From Burkholderia ubonensis (lineage in GTDB: Bacteria > Pseudomonadota > Gammaproteobacteria > Burkholderiales > Burkholderiaceae), in assembly GCF_902833085.1 (NCBI RefSeq), contig NZ_CADFEB010000004.1:620001-684000 (forward strand): DNA of 64,000 nucleotides. The letters run 5' to 3'. The position numbers and the translations under genes were made by a program. Below, piece by piece: positions 24,630-33,517 of the stretch. Below the pieces are notes generated by a model. It was given only the letters and a program-made list of their open reading frames with translations, was not told the DNA's origin and searched no databases. The stretch's first letter is position 1, and each line of letters opens with the position of its first letter.

Positions 24630-25562
24630 ATGAGAATCGCGATTCTGGGCGCGGGCGCGATGGGCTCGCTGTTCGGCGGGCTGCTCGCCGAAGCCGGCGA
24701 GGACGTCACGCTGATCGACGTCAACGACGCGCATCTCGACGCGATCCGCCGCGACGGGCTGCGCATCGAGAACGACCGCGGCGAGCGCCGCATCACGACG
24801 CTGCGCGCGGTGCGGCCCGACGCGGCGCAGCCCGCGCGCGGCGAACCGTTCGACCTGCTGATCGTGTTCACGAAGTCGCTGCACACGCGCGCCGCGCTCG
24901 ACGGCGTGCGCGCGCTGTTCGCCGCGCGCACGGCCCTGCTGACGCTGCAGAACGGGCTCGGCAACGTCGAGACGCTGCGCGCGTTCGTGCCGCCGGAGCG
25001 GATCCTCGTCGGCGTGACGACGTGGCCGGCCGACGTCGTCGGGCCCGGCCACGTGCGTTCGCACGGCGCGGGTGCGATCCGGATGATGACCGCCGACGGC
25101 GTGCCGCGGCCGATCGCGTCGGCTGCCGCCGCCGCGCTGACGCGCGCGGGCCTCGCATGCGAGCTCGACGCCGACGTATGGGCGGCGATCTGGGAGAAGG
25201 TCGCGTTCAACGCCGCGCTCAATACGCTGTGCGCGGTCACGGGCTGCACCGTCGACCAGCTCGGCGCATGCGACGACGGTCCGCGCGTCGCGCTCGCGAT
25301 CGTCGCCGAGACGGCCGCGGTGGCCCGTGCGAAAGGCATCGCGGTCGATCCGGAGCGGATCGCGGACAAGGTGCGCCATGCGATCGACGCGCATCGCGGC
25401 CATCGTCCGTCGATGCTGCAGGACGTACTGGCCGGGCGCTGCACCGAGATCGACGCGATCAACGGCGCGGTGGTCGCGGCGGCGCGCGAGGCCGGCGTCG
25501 CGGTGCCGCACACCGAGACGCTGCTCGGCCTCGTGCGCCTGATCGACGCGCGCCACGCGTGA
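24630..25562 (+). CDS. Ketopantoate-reductase-family 2-hydroxyacid dehydrogenase; possible D-mandelate dehydrogenase
   Basis: A 310-residue NAD(P)-dependent enzyme of the PanE/ApbA family. The Rossmann motif ILGAGAMGSLFGGLLAEAG, the catalytic Lys in AIWEKVAFNAALNTL, and the Glu of the RCTEIDAINGAVV segment are intact. True ketopantoate reductases make pantoate for coenzyme A, but some members of the family, including D-mandelate dehydrogenases of lactic acid bacteria, act on aromatic 2-hydroxy acids. Here the gene sits 12 nt behind the benzaldehyde dehydrogenase and in the mdlC operon. Oxidising D-mandelate to benzoylformate would supply the step otherwise missing from the cluster. That role is inferred from context. 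Confidence 0.8.
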   Translation: MRIAILGAGAMGSLFGGLLAEAGEDVTLIDVNDAHLDAIRRDGLRIENDRGERRITTLRAVRPDAAQPARGEPFDLLIVFTKSLHTRAALDGVRALFAARTALLTLQNGLGNVETLRAFVPPERILVGVTTWPADVVGPGHVRSHGAGAIRMMTADGVPRPIASAAAAALTRAGLACELDADVWAAIWEKVAFNAALNTLCAVTGCTVDQLGACDDGPRVALAIVAETAAVARAKGIAVDPERIADKVRHAIDAHRGHRPSMLQDVLAGRCTEIDAINGAVVAAAREAGVAVPHTETLLGLVRLIDARHA

Positions 25563-25653
25563 AGCATGCCCGCGGCGGGCTCGAGCCGCACCGCGACACG
25601 AGAGCGCCGGGCGTTGCCACGGCGCCGGGTCGCCTCATCCATCAGGAGACGCC

Positions 25654-25752
25654 ATGACAGCAACCGTTCGCCGCAGCCCCGCCGCGCATCGCACGCGCAT
25701 GTATTGCACGCATTGCACGTGTTCGCCCGGTGACGCACGGAGGCGCGCATGA
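25654..25752 (+). CDS. 32-residue Cys-rich leader ORF overlapping the MFS transporter start
   Basis: This small frame starts at ATG 25654 with a good AGGAG site 5 nt upstream and ends at a TGA that overlaps the ATG of the next gene (ATGA). The peptide is basic and contains C18-T-H-C21-T-C23, followed by Ser-Pro-Gly and a terminal run of Arg. It has no hydrophobic segment. The transporter's own ribosome site (GGAGG) lies within its last codons, so translation of the ORF would expose or block that site. The Cys/His cluster could bind a metal or sense thiol state. I do not recognise it as an annotated family, and the strong start plus exact coupling are the evidence that it is translated. Confidence 0.6.
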   Translation: MTATVRRSPAAHRTRMYCTHCTCSPGDARRRA

Positions 25753-27146
25753 ACCCGCACGACGCCATCCGCCCGCAGCCGTTCGACGTCGGCGCCGCGC
25801 TCGACGACGGGCCGTTCACGACGATGCAGCGCTGCGTGGTGCTGCTCGCCGCGCTCGCGATCGTGCTCGACGGCTTCGACGGCCAGCTGATCGGCTTCGC
25901 GATTCCGGTGCTGATCAAGGAGTGGGGGATCACGCGCGGCGCGTTCGCGCCGGCGGTCGCCGCGGGGCTGATCGGGATGGGCATCGGCAGCGCATGCGCG
26001 GGGCTCGTCGCGGACCGCTTCGGGCGGCGCGGCGCGGTGATCGGCAGCGTGTTCCTGTTCGGCGCGGCGACTTGCGCGATCGGGCTCGCGCCCGATGTCG
26101 CGACGATCGCGGCGCTGCGCTTCGTCGCCGGGCTCGGGATCGGCGGCGCACTGCCCACCGCGACGACGATGACCGCGGAATACACGCCGGTGCGGCGCCG
26201 CACGATGATGGTGACGGCGACGATCGTCTGCGTGCCGCTCGGCGGGATGCTCGCCGGCCTGTTCGCGCACGAGATGCTGCCGCGTTACGGCTGGCGCGGG
26301 CTGTTCTTCGCGGGCGGTGCGCTGCCGCTCGTGCTCGGCTTCGTGCTCGTGCGCGCGCTGCCGGAGTCGCCGCGCTACCTGGTGCGGCATCCGGCGCGCT
26401 GGGCCGAACTCGGCGCGCTGCTCGCGCGCATACAGCGTCCGGTCGCGCCGGGCGCCGCGTTCAGTGATCCGAACGATGCGCGCGCACATGGCGGAGGAGG
26501 AGGTTTTCGCACGCTGTTCACGAACGGCCACGCGCGCGACACGCTCGCGCTGTGGTGCGCGTTCTTCATGTGCCTGCTGGCCGTGTATGCGGCATTCAGC
26601 TGGCTGCCGACGATGCTGGCCGCGAGCGGCCTCTCCGTCGCGGTCGCGGGCTCGGGCCTGACCGCGTACAACCTCGGCGGCGTGATCGGCGCGCTGCTGT
26701 GCGCGGTCGCGATCGCGCGCTACGGTTCGCGCTGGCCGCTCGCGCTGTGCTGCGTCGGCGGCGCGGCCAGCGCGGCGTGGCTGATGGGGGTCGACGCGAG
26801 CCGCCACACCGGCTGGCTGATCGTCGGGCTCGGCGCGCACGGGCTGTTCGTCAACGCGGTGCAGTCGACGATGTATGCGCTGTGTGCGCATATCTTCCCG
26901 ACGGCGGTGCGCGCGACCGGCACCGCGAGCGCGCTTGCGGTCGGCCGGCTCGGCGCGATCCTGAGCGCGTTCGCGGGCGCGCTGGTGATCACCGCGGGCG
27001 GTGCGGCTGCCTATCTGACGATGCTGGCAGTCGCGATGAGCGTCGTGTTCGTCGCGCTGCTCGTCGTGCGGCGGCACATTCCGCGGCTGCCGTGCGCGGA
27101 TGCGTTGCCGCGTGACGGCGACGAGCTGGCCCGCACGACGTCGTGA
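25749..27146 (+). CDS. Aromatic-acid:H+ symporter, MFS (AAHS) family
   Basis: A 465-residue inner-membrane transporter with 12 predicted helices. The Asp-rich TM1 motif LDGFDGQLIGFAIPVL and the inter-helix loop DRFGRRGAVIGS identify the aromatic acid:proton symporter family (PcaK, BenK, MhpT). In this operon the likely cargo is mandelate, benzoylformate or benzoate. The start is fixed by the GGAGG site and by the ATGA overlap with the preceding small ORF. The gene is last in the rightward cluster, 22 nt from the convergent kynA stop, with no strong terminator between. Confidence 0.91.
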   Translation: MNPHDAIRPQPFDVGAALDDGPFTTMQRCVVLLAALAIVLDGFDGQLIGFAIPVLIKEWGITRGAFAPAVAAGLIGMGIGSACAGLVADRFGRRGAVIGSVFLFGAATCAIGLAPDVATIAALRFVAGLGIGGALPTATTMTAEYTPVRRRTMMVTATIVCVPLGGMLAGLFAHEMLPRYGWRGLFFAGGALPLVLGFVLVRALPESPRYLVRHPARWAELGALLARIQRPVAPGAAFSDPNDARAHGGGGGFRTLFTNGHARDTLALWCAFFMCLLAVYAAFSWLPTMLAASGLSVAVAGSGLTAYNLGGVIGALLCAVAIARYGSRWPLALCCVGGAASAAWLMGVDASRHTGWLIVGLGAHGLFVNAVQSTMYALCAHIFPTAVRATGTASALAVGRLGAILSAFAGALVITAGGAAAYLTMLAVAMSVVFVALLVVRRHIPRLPCADALPRDGDELARTTS

Positions 27147-27168
27147 CGGTGCGCGGGCGCGCGGCGGA

Positions 27169-28086
27169 TTACAGCGTCGTGCGCACGTGCCAGAGCTCGG
27201 GGAACAGCACGACGTCGAGCATCTTGCGCAGATACGGCGCACCGCTCGTGCCGCCCGTGCCCTGCTTGAAGCCGATGATGCGCTCGACGGTCGTCACGTG
27301 GCGGAAGCGCCACTGGCGGAACGCGTCCTCGAGATCGACCAGCTCCTCGGCCATCTCGTACAGCTCCCAGTGCTGCTGCGGATGCCGGTACACCTCGAGC
27401 CACGCGGCCTCGACGGTGTCGTCGTGCTGCGTCGGCTGGGTCCAGTCGCGCTCGAGCCGCGACGGCGCGATGGGGAAGCCGCGCCGCGCGAGCAGGCGCA
27501 CGACCTCGTCGTAGAACGACGGCGCCTCGAGCGTCGCGCGCACCTGCTCGAGGATGTCCGGGCGGTGCGCATGCGGCTGCAGCATCTGCGGGTTCTTGTT
27601 GCCGAGCATGAATTCGAGCTGGCGGTACTGGTACGACTGGAAGCCCGACGACTGGCCGAGATACGGCCGCATCGCCGAATACTCGGACGGCGTCATCGTC
27701 GCGAGCACGTTCCACGCCTGTACGAGCTGCTCGAAAATGCGCGACACGCGCGCGAGCATCTTGAACGCGGGCGGCAGCGCGTCGCGATGGACCGCGTCGA
27801 GCGCCGCGCGCAGCTCGAACAGCGCGAGCTTCATCCACAGCTCGCTCGTCTGATGCTGGATGATGAACAGCATCTCGTTGTGATCCGGCGACAGCGGATG
27901 CTGCGCGTCGAGGATCTGGTTGAGCGACAGGTAGTCGCCGTAGCTCATCGACTTCGAGAAATCGAGCTGCGCGTCGTGCCAGCCGGCTTGCTCGCCGGCT
28001 GCGCCCGGCACGTGCGGCGCTTCGTGCGCCGGGTGTGCGCCCGAGAACGGGCAGCCCGCCGGCGCGGTGTCGCCGGGCGGTTGCAT
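27169..28086 (-). CDS. kynA: Tryptophan 2,3-dioxygenase
   Basis: A 305-residue haem enzyme that opens the indole ring of L-tryptophan to N-formylkynurenine. Conserved segments are [19 protein letters not shown]-type [18 protein letters not shown], and the haem-ligand His in [14 protein letters not shown] followed by [12 protein letters not shown] 28086 (MQPPGD) agrees with other Burkholderia KynA proteins; another ATG 8 codons upstream has its GGAG directly abutting it. The first 35 residues are Pro/His-rich and probably disordered. It is the last gene of the leftward kynB-kynU-kynA operon. Confidence 0.97.
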   Translation of the reverse strand: MQPPGDTAPAGCPFSGAHPAHEAPHVPGAAGEQAGWHDAQLDFSKSMSYGDYLSLNQILDAQHPLSPDHNEMLFIIQHQTSELWMKLALFELRAALDAVHRDALPPAFKMLARVSRIFEQLVQAWNVLATMTPSEYSAMRPYLGQSSGFQSYQYRQLEFMLGNKNPQMLQPHAHRPDILEQVRATLEAPSFYDEVVRLLARRGFPIAPSRLERDWTQPTQHDDTVEAAWLEVYRHPQQHWELYEMAEELVDLEDAFRQWRFRHVTTVERIIGFKQGTGGTSGAPYLRKMLDVVLFPELWHVRTTL

Positions 28087-28161
28087 ATGACCAGAATTCA
28101 CGACTTCCATCTCCAGATTTGAATGTGTATCGCTGGGGGCGTTTGGCTCCGCGGCGGCCGA

Positions 28162-29415
28162 TCAGGTCACCGCGCCGCGCTTGGCGAACTCGGGCGCTTT
28201 CCATGCGCCGGTGTCGAGGATGTCGCGCAGCGTCTCGACGGCGTCCCACACGTCGACGAAGCGCGTGTAGAGCGGCGTGAAGCCGAAACGCAGCACGTGC
28301 GGCTCGCGGTAGTCGCCGATCACGCCGCGCGCGATCAGCGCCTGCATCACCGCGTAGCCGTGCGGATGCTCGAAGCTCGCCTGCGAGCCGCGCTGATGGT
28401 GGCTGCGCGGCGTGACGAGCTTCAGCGAATGACCCTCGCAGCGCGCCTCGACGAGCGCGACGAACGCGTCGGTCAGCGCGAGCGACTTGCGGCGGATCGC
28501 GTGCATGTCGGTCTGCAGGAACACGTCGAGCCCGCATTCGACCATCGACATCGACACGATCGGCTGCGTGCCGCACAGGAAGCGCGCGATGCCCGGATCG
28601 GGCGCGAACTCGGGCTGCATCGCGAACGGCGCGCGGTGGCCCCACCAGCCGGACAGCGGCTGCGAGAAATGCGCGTGATGGCGCTTCGGCACCCACACGA
28701 ACGCGGGCGAGCCGGGGCCGCCGTTCAGGTACTTGTACGTGCAGCCGACCGCGCCGTCCGCGCGCGCGCCGTTCAGGTCGACCGGCACCGCGCCCGCCGA
28801 ATGCGCGAGATCCCACAGCATCAGCGCGCCCGCGTCGTGCACGAGCTGCGTGACGGCCGGCATGTCGTGCATGTAGCCGGTGCGATAGTTCACGTGCGTG
28901 ATCATCGCGACCGCGGTGTCGTCGCCGAGCGCGTCGGGCAGGTCGGCCGGATCGTCGATCAGGCGCAGTTCGTAGTCGCCGCCGAGCTGCGCGATCAGCC
29001 CCTGCGCGATGTACAGGTCGGTCGGGAAGTTCGAGCGCTCCGACACGATCACGCGGCGCTCGGGCGCGCGTTCGGCCTGGTAGCGCAGCATCGCGGACAG
29101 CAGCTTGAACAGGTTGATCGAGATCGTATCGGTGACGACGGTCTCGTCCGGCGCGCCGCCGATCAGCGTCGCGAGCTTGTCGCCGAGGCGGCGCGGCAGC
29201 GCGAACCAGCCGGCGGTGTTCCAGCTGCGGATCAGGCCGTCGCCCCATTCGGCGCCGATCACCTGCTGCGCGCGGGCGGCCGACGCGCGCGGCTGCGCGC
29301 CGAGCGAGTTGCCGTCGAGGTAGATCACGCCGTCGGGCAGCGCGAACTGGTCGCGCAGCGGGGCGAGCGGGTCGTCGCGGTCGAGCGCGAGCGCATCTTC
29401 ACGGGTCTTGATCAT
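28162..29415 (-). CDS. kynU: Kynureninase
   Basis: A 417-residue PLP enzyme that cleaves L-kynurenine to anthranilate and L-alanine. The PLP-Lys lies in [15 protein letters not shown], and the conserved [11 protein letters not shown] near residue 32 and [10 protein letters not shown] are present. Length is normal. It sits 25 nt downstream of kynB and 75 nt upstream of kynA in the same direction. With these two it converts tryptophan to anthranilate, which can enter catabolism or feed quinolone-type signal synthesis in Burkholderia and Pseudomonas. Confidence 0.97.
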   Translation of the reverse strand: MIKTREDALALDRDDPLAPLRDQFALPDGVIYLDGNSLGAQPRASAARAQQVIGAEWGDGLIRSWNTAGWFALPRRLGDKLATLIGGAPDETVVTDTISINLFKLLSAMLRYQAERAPERRVIVSERSNFPTDLYIAQGLIAQLGGDYELRLIDDPADLPDALGDDTAVAMITHVNYRTGYMHDMPAVTQLVHDAGALMLWDLAHSAGAVPVDLNGARADGAVGCTYKYLNGGPGSPAFVWVPKRHHAHFSQPLSGWWGHRAPFAMQPEFAPDPGIARFLCGTQPIVSMSMVECGLDVFLQTDMHAIRRKSLALTDAFVALVEARCEGHSLKLVTPRSHHQRGSQASFEHPHGYAVMQALIARGVIGDYREPHVLRFGFTPLYTRFVDVWDAVETLRDILDTGAWKAPEFAKRGAVT

Positions 29416-29440
29416 GATGGTCGGGGTAGTGGTCGAGGGT

Positions 29441-30082
29441 TCAGTCGGCGCGGCCGGGCAGCGCGCGCAGCACGGCGCGCACGGGGCTCGCGTCGAGCGT
29501 CGCGAGCTTGAGCGGCAGCGCGATCAGTTCATAGTCGCCGGCCGGCACGGCGTCGAGCACGATGCCTTCCAGGATCGCCATCCGGTGCGCGCGGATGCGG
29601 CGATGCGCGTCCATCGTCTTCGATTCCTGCGGATCGAGCGACGGCGTGTCGATGCCGATCAGCTTCACGCCGTGTTCGGCGAGCAGGTCGATGGTGTCGG
29701 GCGCGACCGCGCAGAAATCCGGGTCCCATTGCGCGACGGGCGCGTGCGCATAGGTGCGCAGCAGCACGCGCGGCGGTACGCCGTCGAGCGCGGCCGCGAC
29801 GTCGGCCGGCGTGACGACGGGGGATGCGCCGATGCAGTGGATCACGCGGCACGGGCCGAGGTAGGCGTCGAGCGGCACCGCGCCGATCGGCGCGCCGTCG
29901 GCGTCGTAGTGGAGCGGCGCGTCGGTGTGCGCGCCGGTATGCGGCGACAGCGTCAGGCGCGCGACGTTGACGGGCGAGCCCGCCTCCATCCGCCAGACGC
30001 GTTCGACGGTGACCGGCGTGTCGCCCGGCCACACGGGGGTGGCGGGGTCGACCGGCGGCGAGATGTCCCAGAGGGTGTGCAT
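29441..30082 (-). CDS. kynB: Kynurenine formamidase
   Basis: A 213-residue metal-dependent hydrolase that turns N-formylkynurenine into kynurenine and formate. The zinc-binding motif [16 protein letters not shown] is intact, as is the WPGDTPV segment near the N-terminus. ATG 30082 gives the known family length and N-terminus ([11 protein letters not shown]). It is the first gene of the leftward operon, reading away from kynR with 130 nt between the two starts. Confidence 0.97.
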   Translation of the reverse strand: MHTLWDISPPVDPATPVWPGDTPVTVERVWRMEAGSPVNVARLTLSPHTGAHTDAPLHYDADGAPIGAVPLDAYLGPCRVIHCIGASPVVTPADVAAALDGVPPRVLLRTYAHAPVAQWDPDFCAVAPDTIDLLAEHGVKLIGIDTPSLDPQESKTMDAHRRIRAHRMAILEGIVLDAVPAGDYELIALPLKLATLDASPVRAVLRALPGRAD

Positions 30083-30089
30083 GGCATGG

Positions 30090-30112
30090 CGAAGCAGCGA
30101 AATGATGCTTCG
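30090..30112. promoter_or_regulatory. Inverted repeat 1 in the kynB-kynR intergenic region
   Basis: CGAAGCA (30090-30096) and TGCTTCG (30106-30112) form a perfect 7-bp inverted repeat with a 9-nt spacer, 8 nt upstream of kynB. Its position over the kynB ribosome site or leader suggests a KynR (Lrp-type) contact or an RNA hairpin. Confidence 0.45.
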
Positions 30113-30128
30113 CATGATAGGCGGACGC

Positions 30129-30183
30129 TCGCAAAAAGTGCTTGCGAAATAGCCATGGACAAACCGCCAGATTGGCAGATAAT
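30129..30183 (+). promoter_or_regulatory. Inverted repeat 2 and kynR promoter
   Basis: TCGCAA (30129-30134) and TTGCGA (30142-30147) form a perfect inverted repeat with a 7-nt spacer, typical in size for an Lrp-family site. Immediately downstream lies a good promoter for kynR: TGGACA (30156-30161), 16 nt, GATAAT (30178-30183). The leader then runs about 23 nt to an AGGGGGA ribosome site and the kynR ATG. Confidence 0.55.
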
Positions 30184-30212
30184 TCGAATCAGAGAGAAAA
30201 GGGGGACCAAAA

Positions 30213-30713
30213 ATGCACGCAATCACGCTCGACGCCACCGACTGCCGGATTCTCGCGGTCCTGCAGGAGGAAGGCAGAATCAGCAACCTGGATCTTGCCG
30301 AACGGATTTCATTGTCGCCATCGGCCTGCCTGCGGCGCATGCGCCTGCTGGAGGACCAGGGCGTGATCGAGCATTACCGCGCCTGCCTGAGCCGGGAGAA
30401 GCTCGGCTTCGAGCTGGAGGCGTTCGTGCAGGTGTCGATGCGCAACGAGCAGACGCAGTGGCACGAACGGTTCGCCGAGGAACTGCGCGAATGGCCCGAG
30501 GTGGTCGGCGCGTTCGTGGTGACGGGCGAGAGCCACTACCTGCTGCGGGTGCTCGCGCACAACCTCAAGCACTATTCGGATTTCGTGCTGAACCGGCTGT
30601 ACAAGGCGCCGGGCGTGATGGACATCCGTTCCAACATCGTGCTGCAGACGCTGAAGGACGAGGCGGGCGCGCCGGTCGTGCTGGCGCGCACCGGGGCGAT
30701 CAAAGCTGTGTGA
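30213..30713 (+). CDS. kynR: Lrp/AsnC-family regulator of kynurenine genes
   Basis: A 166-residue Lrp-type regulator with an N-terminal HTH ([39 protein letters not shown]) and a C-terminal RAM effector domain ([19 protein letters not shown]). Divergent orientation to kynB and known orthologues in Pseudomonas and Burkholderia indicate that it senses kynurenine and activates kynBUA. A strong AGGGGGA ribosome site precedes the ATG. Its 3' end overlaps the end of the convergent flavin reductase by 14 nt. Confidence 0.93.
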   Translation: MHAITLDATDCRILAVLQEEGRISNLDLAERISLSPSACLRRMRLLEDQGVIEHYRACLSREKLGFELEAFVQVSMRNEQTQWHERFAEELREWPEVVGAFVVTGESHYLLRVLAHNLKHYSDFVLNRLYKAPGVMDIRSNIVLQTLKDEAGAPVVLARTGAIKAV

Positions 30714-31209
30714 GGCCGTGGAAGCCGCCGCCGTGGAACACGAGCGGCGCGGTGGCGGCGGCATCCGGATGCACGCCGCAGCGCTCGACCTCGCCGACGA
30801 AGATCACGTGGTCGCCTTCGTCGTAGCGGCTGCGGTTGTGGCACTCGAACCACGCGATCGCACCGTCGAGCACCGGCATCCCCGAGTTGCCGGCCGCGTG
30901 CGCGATGCCCTCGAAGCGGTCGCCCTTGTAGGTCGCGAAGCGCTTGCACAGCTCGAGCTGCGACGCCGCGAGCACGTTGACGACGTAGTGGCTGTTGCCG
31001 CGGAACACCGGCATCGACGCCGACTTGTGCGCGAGGCTCCACAGCACGAGCGGCGGGTCGAGCGACACCGAGTTGAACGAGCTCGCGGTAATGCCGATCA
31101 GCTGCCCGGACGGCGCGCGCGTCGTGATCACGGTCACGCCGGTCGCAAACTGGCCGAGCGCCTGCCGGAACGCGGCGACGTCGAAATCCGGCGGCGTTGC
31201 GCGGCTCAT
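30700..31209 (-). CDS. Flavin reductase (HpaC-like, FMN-binding split barrel)
   Basis: A 169-residue protein of the flavin-reductase-like family, which uses NAD(P)H to reduce free flavin for a separate monooxygenase. The core FATGVTVITTRAPSGQLIGI, ASSFNSVSLDPPLVLWSL and the terminal YDEGDHVIFVGEVERCGV are conserved; all are quoted within their limits. I chose ATG 31209 because the family core begins right after it and the upstream frame is unrelated. No monooxygenase gene lies beside it. Placed next to kynR it might serve anthranilate or kynurenine hydroxylation, but this is conjecture. Confidence 0.87.
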   Translation of the reverse strand: MSRATPPDFDVAAFRQALGQFATGVTVITTRAPSGQLIGITASSFNSVSLDPPLVLWSLAHKSASMPVFRGNSHYVVNVLAASQLELCKRFATYKGDRFEGIAHAAGNSGMPVLDGAIAWFECHNRSRYDEGDHVIFVGEVERCGVHPDAAATAPLVFHGGGFHGLTQL

Positions 31210-31448
31210 CGGGCGGCCATCCGGAACGGGGTGCGCGCGCACGGCGCGCGGCGGGTGAAGCGGGCGAAGGGCGACAAGGTGGTCAGTCTGGAAATGGGGC
31301 GCATGGCGCGATTTTAGCGGAATCGACCGGGGCGGGACGCGGCACCCCGCGCATCCGGTCGGTATGGTGGGGCAACGAACTTGCCGGCGAAGGATGGCGC
31401 GACGGGCGGCGGCCGGTGGCGCAAGCCCGTCATCGGCGTGAACGGGCT

Positions 31449-32114
31449 TCAGCCCGCCGCACCGAGCCCGAGCGACAGCGCGCCGATCAGGATCAGGCTC
31501 GACGCCCACAACGCATCGAGGTTGAACCAGCTCCGTGACACGAATTTCAGCCCGAGGTAGCGGTAGACGAGCCACGCGAGCAGCCCGCCGGCGGCAAGCA
31601 TCGCGGCGGCATGCGCGGTAGCGACGACGAGCGCCATCCCGAGGTTCGCATTCACGAGCGCCGTCGCCGCCCGATGCCCCGGGTCCATGTCGATCCCGCA
31701 GAGCCCGAGATAGATCGGCACCAGCATCAGCCCCGCGCCGTGCGCGATCGCCACCGCGAACGACCAGAGCCCGAGCCGCGACGGCGGGATGCGCGCGAGG
31801 ACGCGCGGGTGGCGCGGCCGCAGCAGCAGGAAGGCCCCGCAGGCGATCACGAGCACGCTCGCGCCGATCCGGATCGGCGCCTGCCACGCGACGAGCGCGG
31901 CGAGCGCCGCGAACGGCAGCATCATCGCGAACACCGACAGCGCGTGCCCGAGCGCGAGATAGCCGAGCGCCGCGACCAGCGCGCGGCCGCTGCGCGCCAT
32001 CAGTCCGTTCGACACGGCCAGCGGCCATCCCATCGCGGGATTGAACCCGTGATAGAGGCCGCTTGCCAGCACCGCGGACCAGAGACCGACCTGGGCCGTG
32101 ACGTGGCCGCTCAA
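31449..32114 (-). CDS. Polytopic membrane protein coupled to the methanethiol oxidase gene
   Basis: A roughly 221-residue protein with about six hydrophobic helices that I cannot assign firmly. Several helices carry conserved-looking His residues: LYHGFNPAMGWPLAV, LGHALSVFAMM, VAIAHGAGLMLVPI and ATAHAAAML. This recalls HupE/UreH/RcnA-type metal transporters. No ATG fits before the first helix; the best start is a TTG at 32114 that overlaps the TGA of the upstream gene (TTGA), so translation would be coupled. Methanethiol oxidases need copper, so a copper- or other metal-supply role is a reasonable inference. The 239-nt gap 31210-31448 to the flavin reductase holds nothing recognisable. Confidence 0.65.
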   Translation of the reverse strand: MSGHVTAQVGLWSAVLASGLYHGFNPAMGWPLAVSNGLMARSGRALVAALGYLALGHALSVFAMMLPFAALAALVAWQAPIRIGASVLVIACGAFLLLRPRHPRVLARIPPSRLGLWSFAVAIAHGAGLMLVPIYLGLCGIDMDPGHRAATALVNANLGMALVVATAHAAAMLAAGGLLAWLVYRYLGLKFVSRSWFNLDALWASSLILIGALSLGLGAAG

Positions 32115-33517
32115 GATCGGACCGACGGATAGCAAAACGAATCGGTCGAGCAGTCGCCGCCTTCGAGCCGGATCTGGTGCGCGCGGTAGCCGTCCGGGAA
32201 CGCCACCCAGTAGTCGTCGGCGAGCGTCAGGCCGCCGTCGGGGCCGGCGTGCGCCATCACCTGCGCGCCGGGCACGCCGTCGGGGTAAAACTGGTCGTCC
32301 CACGTCGAATAGAGCGAGTTGGTCCAGTAGACCCGCTTGCCGTCTCGGCTGATCTCGACCATCTGCGGGCCGCCCGCGAACGTCTTGCCGTTCGGATGCG
32401 GCGTGCGCCGCACGATGCCGCCGATATGCACCGATCCCGCGAGCTTCGGCTTGCGCGGGTCGGTGACGTCGTACTGGCGCATCTCGCCGGTGCCCCAGCA
32501 GGACACGTAGAGGAAGCGGTCGTCGAGCGACAGGTCGATGTCGGTCACGAGCGGCGGCACCGCGCCGAATGGTTTCAGCAGCGGCGGCAGCTGGTCCGCG
32601 GGCGCGGGCTCGGCCGGGATCGTCGCGGTCTTCTCGATGTGGAACCGGCCGTCTTCGCGCCACCAGGTCCAGATCGAGCCTTCGAGGTTCGTCGTGTCGA
32701 TCACGACGCCGAGGAAGCCGTATTCGCGCGCGGGGTCGTGCGCGGGCCGCACTTCCAGCGCCATCTGGTGCTGCGCGCCGAGGTCGATGGTCTGCACGTT
32801 GCGCCGCGCGCGCAGGTCCCAGAAATGCAGCCGGTGCCCGTACCGGTTCGCCAGCAGCTCCTCGGGGACGATGCCGTTCTCGAATTGCGGCGGCAGCGCC
32901 CATTCGCTCGACACCATGTAGTCGCGCGGCAGGTTCCACCAGAAGTCGTAATGCTTGTCCTGCGTGCCCCGGTCGATTTCCCAGCGGCCGACGACGTCGA
33001 AGGTCTCGCAGTCCATGATGAAGATGCCCGGCTGTCCGTCCATGCCGTCCTTGCCGGCGCCGCCCAGCGTGCTGACGTAGATCCCCTCGGGGCCGCAATG
33101 GACCGTGTGCGGCCGCGAGTAGCCGGTCTTGCTGAACACTTCGTCGGGTTCGATGATCTTGTGGATGCGCGCCTGGGTCGGGTGCGGATGCGTGTCCACG
33201 ACGTAGATGCGCGACGAGCGCAGGCCCGGAATGATCAGGTAGCGGCGCTGCAGAAACGCGTGGCCGGTGAGCGGCGACAGCGCCGACGAGCACGCATTCC
33301 AGCCGAAGTGATGGAATTCGTCGCCGGTGGTCGGCATCGTCACCGTATGCACGACCTGGCCGTAAGTTTCCGAGCCGGGCTTCACGTCGATCACGGCGAG
33401 CGCGTCGGGCTGCGAAAAGTCGGGGCTGAGCAGCAGGGTGTACGCGAAGGATTCGGCCGGCGCGCGCATCGCGAGTTCCGGCGACGCGTGAAACGTCGGG
33501 TCAGGCCGCATGGTCAT
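32111..33517 (-). CDS. mtoX: Selenium-binding protein family / methanethiol oxidase
   Basis: A 468-residue beta-propeller protein of the SBP56 family, whose bacterial members oxidise methanethiol to formaldehyde, H2S and H2O2. Typical segments are GDEFHHFGWNACSSA, YSRPHTVHCGPEGIYVSTLG (in part), KHYDFWWNLPRDYMVSSEWA (in part) and VSCWGTGEMRQYDV. Conserved His residues in HHFGW and RPHTVHC are likely metal ligands. I see no signal peptide. GAGG lies 8 nt before ATG 33517; a second ATG two codons on is possible. It is translationally coupled to a membrane protein. The formaldehyde product could be handled by adhC-fghA elsewhere in the window. Confidence 0.9.
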   Translation of the reverse strand: MTMRPDPTFHASPELAMRAPAESFAYTLLLSPDFSQPDALAVIDVKPGSETYGQVVHTVTMPTTGDEFHHFGWNACSSALSPLTGHAFLQRRYLIIPGLRSSRIYVVDTHPHPTQARIHKIIEPDEVFSKTGYSRPHTVHCGPEGIYVSTLGGAGKDGMDGQPGIFIMDCETFDVVGRWEIDRGTQDKHYDFWWNLPRDYMVSSEWALPPQFENGIVPEELLANRYGHRLHFWDLRARRNVQTIDLGAQHQMALEVRPAHDPAREYGFLGVVIDTTNLEGSIWTWWREDGRFHIEKTATIPAEPAPADQLPPLLKPFGAVPPLVTDIDLSLDDRFLYVSCWGTGEMRQYDVTDPRKPKLAGSVHIGGIVRRTPHPNGKTFAGGPQMVEISRDGKRVYWTNSLYSTWDDQFYPDGVPGAQVMAHAGPDGGLTLADDYWVAFPDGYRAHQIRLEGGDCSTDSFCYPSVRS

